From Trichobilharzia regenti (Eukaryota; Platyhelminthes; Trematoda; Strigeidida; Schistosomatidae), in assembly GCA_944472135.2 (NCBI GenBank), contig OX235270.1:56177267-56241266 (forward strand): a stretch of DNA of 64,000 nucleotides. Direction: 5' to 3'. The notes beneath the pieces are model-generated. The model saw nothing but the letters and a program-made list of their open reading frames with translations. It had not been told where the DNA came from and did no database searches. The translations under genes were made by a program, and so were the position numbers. Below are positions 58,430 to 64,000 of this stretch, piece by piece (position 1 is the stretch's first letter; the number at the start of each line of letters is the position of its first letter).

Positions 58430-59400
58430 ATAGAAGGCTTGAAGCCCGTTGTAACCTATTCTAATGAGTTTCTGTCCTAGTCTGATCTCTTCTTGAACTG
58501 GACAACTGAGCATGCAAACAGCTTCCGGAAGTCAGTTCTGACATCCTATGATTCGCTAAGGGAACCAGTATTCCACGGTAATATGGGTACTTCTTGGCTT
58601 TCTAACTCTCTTGCTTTGTCTTATCAGACATATTAACCTATTTGGGATGAAAATGAAAGGTATATCAGGTCCAGTGTCAGTTCTGAAAATGCTGTATATG
58701 ATATTTCCAATGCCTGCAGTAAGTTTAGGAGCAGAGATTCAAACTGCTGGGTCTTTACTCTCATAGGTCAGTCACCCCAGGAACTACACGCTTTAACTCT
58801 TCCTGAACGCCTTCTATTGAAAAAATTACAGACCATTAATTGTTCTATTACCGCCCATTCAAAAACCATTGGGTTTCAGATAATCGTGTGCCTTCCAATA
58901 TTACAACAAAGCCTGTTTCCCATTTTCGGGGATTACTATGAATGATGGAAGAAGGGTATAATTTTTCACAATTAGTTAAATACTCTCCCTCTGTCTACAA
59001 ATAATTATCCGAAACCAAGTGAAAGGCTGAGATTTGTCCTTCTATGTACTAGCAAGTAATGAGGTGCTGCACACTTGAGTTATTTCATGAAACTGATGTA
59101 CGCCATTCTGAAGCACAATCTGATAAAATCAGTCTTCCAGTTGGCATAATACCGGCTAAAAAATACACGTGAGATCTCCTGCAAAATAAAAGGAAAACAA
59201 AATTTCATACATGACTGTCGTGTATGATGATCTTTGCATATGGGTGCAACAACATTGTGGACACCTATTCAGAACTGCATAAATACGTAACGGAGGCAAT
59301 AGTATTCATGTACTGGTTCATCCGGAGTTTCTTTATAACTATGAATGCAAGCACTTATTATACTTCAAAAAATGGCCGACGGTGAACTAGAACTGAGGTC
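58430..59400 (+). pseudogene. Coding-like corridor of unknown origin, broken
   Basis: From about 58440 to 58940 one + frame stays coding-like for about 165 codons with only two stops (TAG ~58479, TAA ~58634): 'FLNWTTEHANSFRKSVLTSY', 'DSLREPVFHGNMGTSWLSNS', 'YIRSSVSSENAVYDISNACS' and 'QSPQELHALTLPERLLLKKL'. Similar pieces in other frames follow to about 59390 ('PKPSERLRFVLLCTSK', 'YFMKLMYAILKHNLIKSVFQ', 'IHVLVHPEFLYNYECKHLLY'). There is no ATG at its head. I do not recognise the family. It may be a retropseudogene, a decayed transposon gene or exons of a real gene. Confidence 0.45.
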
Positions 59401-59917
59401 CTTGAAACGTTAATTCTTTTTACGCTCCTTGATGTATTTAGGTTCCCACTTTGATTTGACCGTATCCCGGAAACGTAAATGTGGAAAATATAGTGACACT
59501 CACTTCCCTCTTGGGAATACTTTGTTACTTCTTGGCTTCCCTATCATAATCGCTGGCTAACCACAGGTCACCGAAGGAAATCTGTAACTGGAGGGTGGAT
59601 AATACCAACTAGTATCCTTTCTGGCATCGAAAGTCAATTTGGTTCCAAGAATTATTAGAAATAAATGCATGCAGCAAAGGTGAACGTCATCATACCACCC
59701 TGAGTTCAGTAGCCTGATATAAAGTTTTGTGAATACCCATTGAAGAGCTGTGGTAATCTCTAGGGAGGGAAATATTCTCAAAGTAGTTTTACTTTCAATT
59801 ATTCCAATTTCTGTCATCGGATTTTTCTAGGAAATGCAATGACTTTAAAGGAGTTCATTGTTAAAATGTACCCATGACATCTCGAAATTTGTGAGATTGT
59901 CAGCTTAAGGAAACTCC
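59401..59917. other. No gene recognised
   Basis: No supported function. An 86-codon minus frame at 59557-59817 shows no recognisable domain. Confidence 0.35.
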
Positions 59918-62900
59918 CTAATTATTATTATTATTATTGTATCCTTTAGTTCCTAGAGGAACATAGGGCTTCAGCTGCGCACCTCCATTGACTTCGGTTT
60001 TCTGACAACTTTTTCACCCTGCTCCAGGTCTGCCCACATGCTTTCATCTCCTCTTCACATGACCTCCTCCAAGTCACCCTTGGACGACCAACTCGCCGCC
60101 TCCCTTTCGGGTTCCACTCGAGGGCTTGTCTAGTGATGTCACTTGATGGTTTCCTCAGCGTATGGCCAATCCATCTCCATTTCTTTCTGCCTATTTGTTT
60201 CACAATCGGTTCCTGATTGGTTCGCTCCCAGAGATCCCTGTTGCTGATCTTTTCTGGCCATCTGATCTTGAGTATTGAGCGGAGACAGTTGTTAATGAAG
60301 GTTTGAAGTTTGTTTGAGATGCTCTTTATGACTCGCCAAGTCTCTGATCCGTATAGTAGCACTGACTTCACATTGGAGTTGAAAATCCGGATCTTATTTT
60401 TGATGCTGAGTGCTGTTGACCTCCACACAGATTTGAGAGTAATGAAAGCTTGTCTTGCTTTTCCGATTCTGGCTTTGATGTCCTCGTCAGTTCCGCCTGT
60501 AGTTGAGACGATGCTTCCCAGGTAGGTGAAGGAGGTTGTTTCTTTCAGGTTCTTCCCATTTATGCTTATTGTGGTCTGTTGTTGCTGTTGATGTTGGCAA
60601 GGAATCTTCATCATCTCTGTTTTATCTATGTTCACGTGAAGTCCTATCTTTGATGCTTCTTCTGCCAACTTGTTACTTTTCATTTGCATATCTTCCAGTT
60701 TATGGGAAATCAGACATATATCATCGGCGAAATCCAGATCCTCCAAGTCTTTTGTGTCAGTCCATTTTATGCCTGTTCCCTCGTTGGTTGCCGTTGTCTG
60801 TCGCATTATCCAATCAATTGCAATCAGGAAGATCATTGGTGATAGTAGACAGCCTTGCCTCACTCCCGTCCTCACTTCGAAGGCTTCCGTAAGTTTCCCG
60901 TTGTGGATTACTTGGCATGCAGCATTGTCGTATAACTGTTGGATGAGGTGTATAATTGTCGATGGGACCCCGTAGTAGCGAAGTAGTTTCCAAATGACCT
61001 CTCGATCGACGCTGTCGAAGGCCTTTTCAAAGTCGATGAAGTTGAGATAGAGAGGTGACTGCCATTCCAAGCTTTGTTCAATGATGATCCGTAGAGTGGC
61101 GATTTGATCAATACATGATTTGTTTCTCCTGAATCCAGCCTGTTCCGGACGAAGTTTTTCATCTAGGGCTTGTTTGATTCTCTCCAGGATGATGCGACTT
61201 AGTATCTTGCTTGGAATGGACAGAAGCATAATTCCACGCCAGTTTTTACATTGACTTAAGTCTCCTTTCTTTGGAAGTTTGAATAAGTAACTGTTCTTCC
61301 AATCCTCGGGTACTTTGCCCTCTTTCCACACCTTCTCCAGTAGTGGTGTCATCAAGTCCGCTGTTGTCTCTGGGTCTATTTTCAAAGCCTCTGCTGGGAT
61401 TCCATCTGGTCCCGGTGTTTTCCCAGTTTTAAGCATCTTGATTGCATTCAGGACTTCTGATTTCGTCGGGGGGTCAGTGTTCACTGGTAGTTCTGCTTCC
61501 GTTGTTGGTATTGCTGGACGTGTTGTAGGTGGCGGACGATTTAGAAGTCTTTTGAAGTGTTCAACCCAGTGCTTTCTCTGTTCCACCTCTTTGGTGATTG
61601 ACTTTCCATTGTCGTCCTTTATTGGCTTAATCTGTGTCGAACGTTTGCCCGAAAGGTTCCTAGTTGTTTGGTAGAGTGTGGCGAGGTCTCCTTTGCCTGC
61701 AGCTTGTTCTGCTTCGTTTGCCATGGTTTCATAATATTTTCTTTTGTCTTCCCTGGCACTTTTCTTCACTCTTTTGTTCAGTGTATTGTAGCTTGCATTC
61801 AGCTCCTGTTTTTGTTGCTCGTCCGTGCACTGGATAATCTTTTGCTTCACTGTCCTTCTCTCTTCTATTAGTTTCCAAGTGTCCGTAGTGAGCCACTGTT
61901 TGTCCTGTCTCTTTTTTCTGCCTAGAATTTCTATGCAGGTTTGGCTCCACACCGTTTTCAAGTTGTTCCAGTGCTTTTCAACGCCGACCTCTTCGCTAGT
62001 GTTGATTTGTGTCTCGGCTTTGTCCTTTATGCTTGCAATGAAGATGTCCTTTGTAGCCTGGTCCTTCAGCTTTTGAGTGTTGAACTTGGCTTGTGGTCTA
62101 TCTGCAGCTCCTGATTCCCTGAAAGCTTTTAATTTGATTTGGATTGTCCCTTGTACGAGATAGTGGTCTGAGCCAACGTCTGCTCCTCTTCTTGCTTTTG
62201 TGTCCAGTAGGCTGCGCCTCCACTTCCTTGAGATTGAGATGAAGTCGATTTGGTTTTTGGTTTGCCCGTCTGGTGACACCCATGTAGCCTTGTGGATATC
62301 TTTGTGCTTGTATACACTGCCACCAATCACCAGTTCGTTGAAGGCGCAGAAGTCGGCGAAGAGTTCTCCGTTTTCATTCATTTCTCCTAGAGCTTCTCTA
62401 CCCATGATGAGTTCCCTTCCCGTATTGTCTGGTCCCAGTTTGGCGTTCATGTCTCCCATTAGTATTTTCATGTCGCCAGCTGGAGTATTGTCCATTGTTG
62501 CCTGTAGTTGCCTGTAGAATTCTTCTTTCTTCTCGAGGTCTGCGTTGTTTGTGGGTGCATAACATTGTATGATTGACACTTTCCTTCCTTTGGAGTTGAA
62601 CCTGGCGGTCATTATCCTGGACGAAATCGCCTCCCATTGTATCAGGGCTTTCGTTGCCGTTGGTGACATCATGATAGCCACGCCCTCGGTGTGCGTGTGG
62701 TTATCTTCTGGGTGACCGGAGTAGATCACTGACTCACCTGTTGACAATTTGGTGAGTCCACTCCCATTCCATCTGCTCTCACATATTCCCAGCACTTGTA
62801 TTCCGTATCTTTTCATCTCGTTGGCGATCTGGGCAGCTTTTCCAGTCTCGTACATAGTTCGGACGTTCCATGTTCCTACACAGACTTTTTCTTTTGGTGC

Positions 62901-63100
62901 AAGGAGGTTCAGCATACTGAAGTTCTGTAGCAATTTTTGTTTACAGGGTGGGGTTGCTAGCCTCACGCCTGAGAAAAGAATGATTACATTAAGTAAAAGT
63001 TTAGAGAGAAGCAACTTTTTGGGTTGCTCCCTCAAAATCAGAAAATAACGGACAACAATGAGAACAACCAACAAAGGAAAAATTATTACACCCTTAATTT
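59918..63100 (-). mobile_element. RTE-A retrotransposon with intact ORF
   Basis: About 3.2 kb on minus with one uninterrupted EN-RT ORF (63074-59946), a very short 3' UTR (ggatac) and an (AAT)n tail at 59939-59918. Short-repeat tails instead of poly(A) are typical of the RTE clade (schistosome SR2 belongs there). The 5' limit and target duplication were not resolved. Confidence 0.85.
59946..63074 (-). CDS. RTE-A endonuclease-reverse transcriptase, intact
   Basis: 1042 codons without a stop. EN from about residue 63: 'KVCVGTWNVRTMYETGKA', 'GICESRWNGSGLTKLSTG', 'SIIQCYAPTNNADLEKK', 'MKILMGDMNAKLGPDNTG', 'NQIDFISISRKWRRS' and 'GSDHYLVQGTI' (about 299). RT: 'TGKTPGPDGIPAEALK' (about 550), 'NFIDFEKAFDSVDREVIW', 'TGVRQGCLLSPMIFLIAIDW' and the catalytic FADD (about 780). 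C-terminal domain: 'WRWIGHTLRKPSSDITRQAL', 'GRRRVGRPRVTWRR'. All key EN and RT residues look present, so it may be active. The N-terminal 55 residues are hydrophobic and not clearly part of the protein; an internal ATG could be used. It lies about 1.7 kb upstream of AARS, same strand. Confidence 0.92.
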   Translation of the reverse strand: MLVVLIVVRYFLILREQPKKLLLSKLLLNVIILFSGVRLATPPCKQKLLQNFSMLNLLAPKEKVCVGTWNVRTMYETGKAAQIANEMKRYGIQVLGICESRWNGSGLTKLSTGESVIYSGHPEDNHTHTEGVAIMMSPTATKALIQWEAISSRIMTARFNSKGRKVSIIQCYAPTNNADLEKKEEFYRQLQATMDNTPAGDMKILMGDMNAKLGPDNTGRELIMGREALGEMNENGELFADFCAFNELVIGGSVYKHKDIHKATWVSPDGQTKNQIDFISISRKWRRSLLDTKARRGADVGSDHYLVQGTIQIKLKAFRESGAADRPQAKFNTQKLKDQATKDIFIASIKDKAETQINTSEEVGVEKHWNNLKTVWSQTCIEILGRKKRQDKQWLTTDTWKLIEERRTVKQKIIQCTDEQQKQELNASYNTLNKRVKKSAREDKRKYYETMANEAEQAAGKGDLATLYQTTRNLSGKRSTQIKPIKDDNGKSITKEVEQRKHWVEHFKRLLNRPPPTTRPAIPTTEAELPVNTDPPTKSEVLNAIKMLKTGKTPGPDGIPAEALKIDPETTADLMTPLLEKVWKEGKVPEDWKNSYLFKLPKKGDLSQCKNWRGIMLLSIPSKILSRIILERIKQALDEKLRPEQAGFRRNKSCIDQIATLRIIIEQSLEWQSPLYLNFIDFEKAFDSVDREVIWKLLRYYGVPSTIIHLIQQLYDNAACQVIHNGKLTEAFEVRTGVRQGCLLSPMIFLIAIDWIMRQTTATNEGTGIKWTDTKDLEDLDFADDICLISHKLEDMQMKSNKLAEEASKIGLHVNIDKTEMMKIPCQHQQQQQTTISINGKNLKETTSFTYLGSIVSTTGGTDEDIKARIGKARQAFITLKSVWRSTALSIKNKIRIFNSNVKSVLLYGSETWRVIKSISNKLQTFINNCLRSILKIRWPEKISNRDLWERTNQEPIVKQIGRKKWRWIGHTLRKPSSDITRQALEWNPKGRRRVGRPRVTWRRSCEEEMKACGQTWSRVKKLSENRSQWRCAAEALCSSRN

Positions 63101-63282
63101 ATTTACAAAGCACCACTTTGGTCAGGTAATTTAGGACGCTGAAAACGCTGAAACTACTGTTCTTAAACAAGTTACTTATTTCGAGATATTTCTATATTAG
63201 TCGAGGCATAAACGTCAAGACGTCGAGCTAATATGTATGCAATCAGGCAAACGGATTATCTGTCTACTTGAAATGCTGGGCG

Positions 63283-63420
63283 AACTCATTGCTCGCAGAG
63301 CATAGTGCGTCCAAATTCTTCACTTGCACTCTCTTTTAACCATGCATCTACATCCTGCTGAAAGAGACCATACATGAGCTCGTTCCTGAATGACTCCAAA
63401 CATAACGCGTGAATGTTAGG
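63283..63420 (-). other. Short coding-like minus frame, unknown
   Basis: Open for about 45 codons: 'ITPPNIHALCLESFRNELMY', 'GLFQQDVDAWLKESASEEFG' and a terminal stop after 'RTMLCEQ'. The composition is coding-like, but it overlaps the start of a plus-strand RTE-B relic, so it may be an opposite-strand reading of that element. Confidence 0.25.
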
Positions 63421-63715
63421 CGGCGTAATGTGGTAAATAATCCTATGGTTAGGGACAAAGTGTTAGGTAAGTAAGGAGGGGGTCAAAAGTGTTGTGATGC
63501 TTAGTCGAATGATTTGGCTAGGATATATGTTGCATATACCAAGCCATCACCTTCCTCGTCAACAAACATTGGCCAACATTGTATGAGGTTAAGGAATTCT
63601 TAAAGAAGATCGAGTCTGGGTATAGCACCAGTCCTTGGTGGTATGAGGAGCCCAAAGAGACGCAAATCACCTGCTTGAAATACACAGGACGCTAAGAACC
63701 GATGACTGAAGACTG
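63390..63715 (+). pseudogene. RTE-B-like RT C-terminal relic
   Basis: Reads 'VNVRRRNVVNNPMVRDKVLG'-like, then 'RMIWLGYMLHIPSHHLPRQQ' and 'IESGYSTSPWWYEEPKETQI' across frames. These follow the RTE-B order '[11 protein letters not shown]', '[20 protein letters not shown]'. It directly adjoins the AARS exon copy. Confidence 0.6.
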
Positions 63716-63758
63716 CCAGAGTTAAAAATAAAACCTTCAAAATCGTGCACATACATTG

Positions 63759-64000
63759 ATTATTCATGTATTTGATGCTCAGTCGAACATAAAAGCTCTG
63801 AATTCAGCCTTGAACGGATAGAAAAATCATGTCCTAATAAAGCTGTGATGGCATTTTCATCCGATCGCGTTTCAAACAATTTGATTTGTCGTAGTCAAGT
63901 TCCAAAGGTGAGTCGAGACCATTTACGCAGTGAAGTTGCCTACTGTTTTGGCATTTTTACGTAGATTCAGTTTTTTTCTAATAAGATTGATAACTTGTAA
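63759..64000 (+). pseudogene. Inverted partial copy of AARS exon 13 plus intron
   Basis: 63759-63907 matches the last ~150 bp of AARS exon 13 (gene copy about 39608-39459, opposite strand), and 63908-64000 matches the following intron including the gtgagt donor (about 4 differences in 93 bp). A 1-bp deletion near 63810 changes the frame and gives a stop (aacggatag). Retained intron sequence means DNA-level duplication, not retroposition. The copy runs off the window. Confidence 0.92.

Noticed and set aside
59557..59817. 86-codon minus frame near AARS 5' flank
   Set aside because: No recognisable motif, no conserved partner, and AT-rich codon use like the flanks.

Overview
This is eukaryotic DNA, most likely from a blood fluke (Schistosoma) or a close trematode relative. 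Four things suggest this: AT-rich sequence, two genes with 31-36 bp introns near their 5' ends, a high load of RTE, CR1, BEL/Pao and Penelope-like retroelements, and tRNA-headed SINEs. The species call is inference; no search was run.

Two host genes are well supported. (1) A TTLL1-type tubulin polyglutamylase lies on + at 6589-7941 as two exons split by a 36-bp intron. (2) A complete cytosolic alanyl-tRNA synthetase (AARS) lies on - from 58288 down to 31109. I resolved it into 14 exons with GT/AG borders and consistent phases, giving 978 codons. Its first intron is 31 bp and its last is 8.2 kb, filled with retrotransposons. Aminoacylation motifs, editing residues (HTGTH, CGGTH) and the C-Ala domain are all present.

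Most of the rest is mobile DNA. 0-6 kb: a broken BEL/Pao gag and a decayed CR1-like LINE carrying a SINE. 8-20 kb: mostly unassigned DNA with small LINE/RTE relics. 20-31 kb: a nest in which an RTE element (called RTE-B here) received a SINE, a 380-bp hairpin-bearing insert and a 5'-truncated CR1-like LINE, followed by an Smalpha-like SINE and further RTE pieces. 31-58 kb: AARS with RTE-B, RTE-C, Penelope-like and second RTE-B copies in its introns. 58-64 kb: a coding-like corridor of unknown origin, an RTE-A element with an uninterrupted 1042-codon EN-RT reading frame, and, at the right edge, an inverted broken copy of AARS exon 13 with its intron.

RTE-A, RTE-B and RTE-C are working labels for three distinct RTE-like families in this window. 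The most unusual observations are a 479-bp block repeated with 100% identity in inverted orientation inside otherwise diverged RTE-A relics, two RTE-B copies that share stop codons yet are mosaic, a 31-bp perfect hairpin at an insertion junction, and SINEs whose 3' tail resembles the 3' end of the nested CR1-like LINE.
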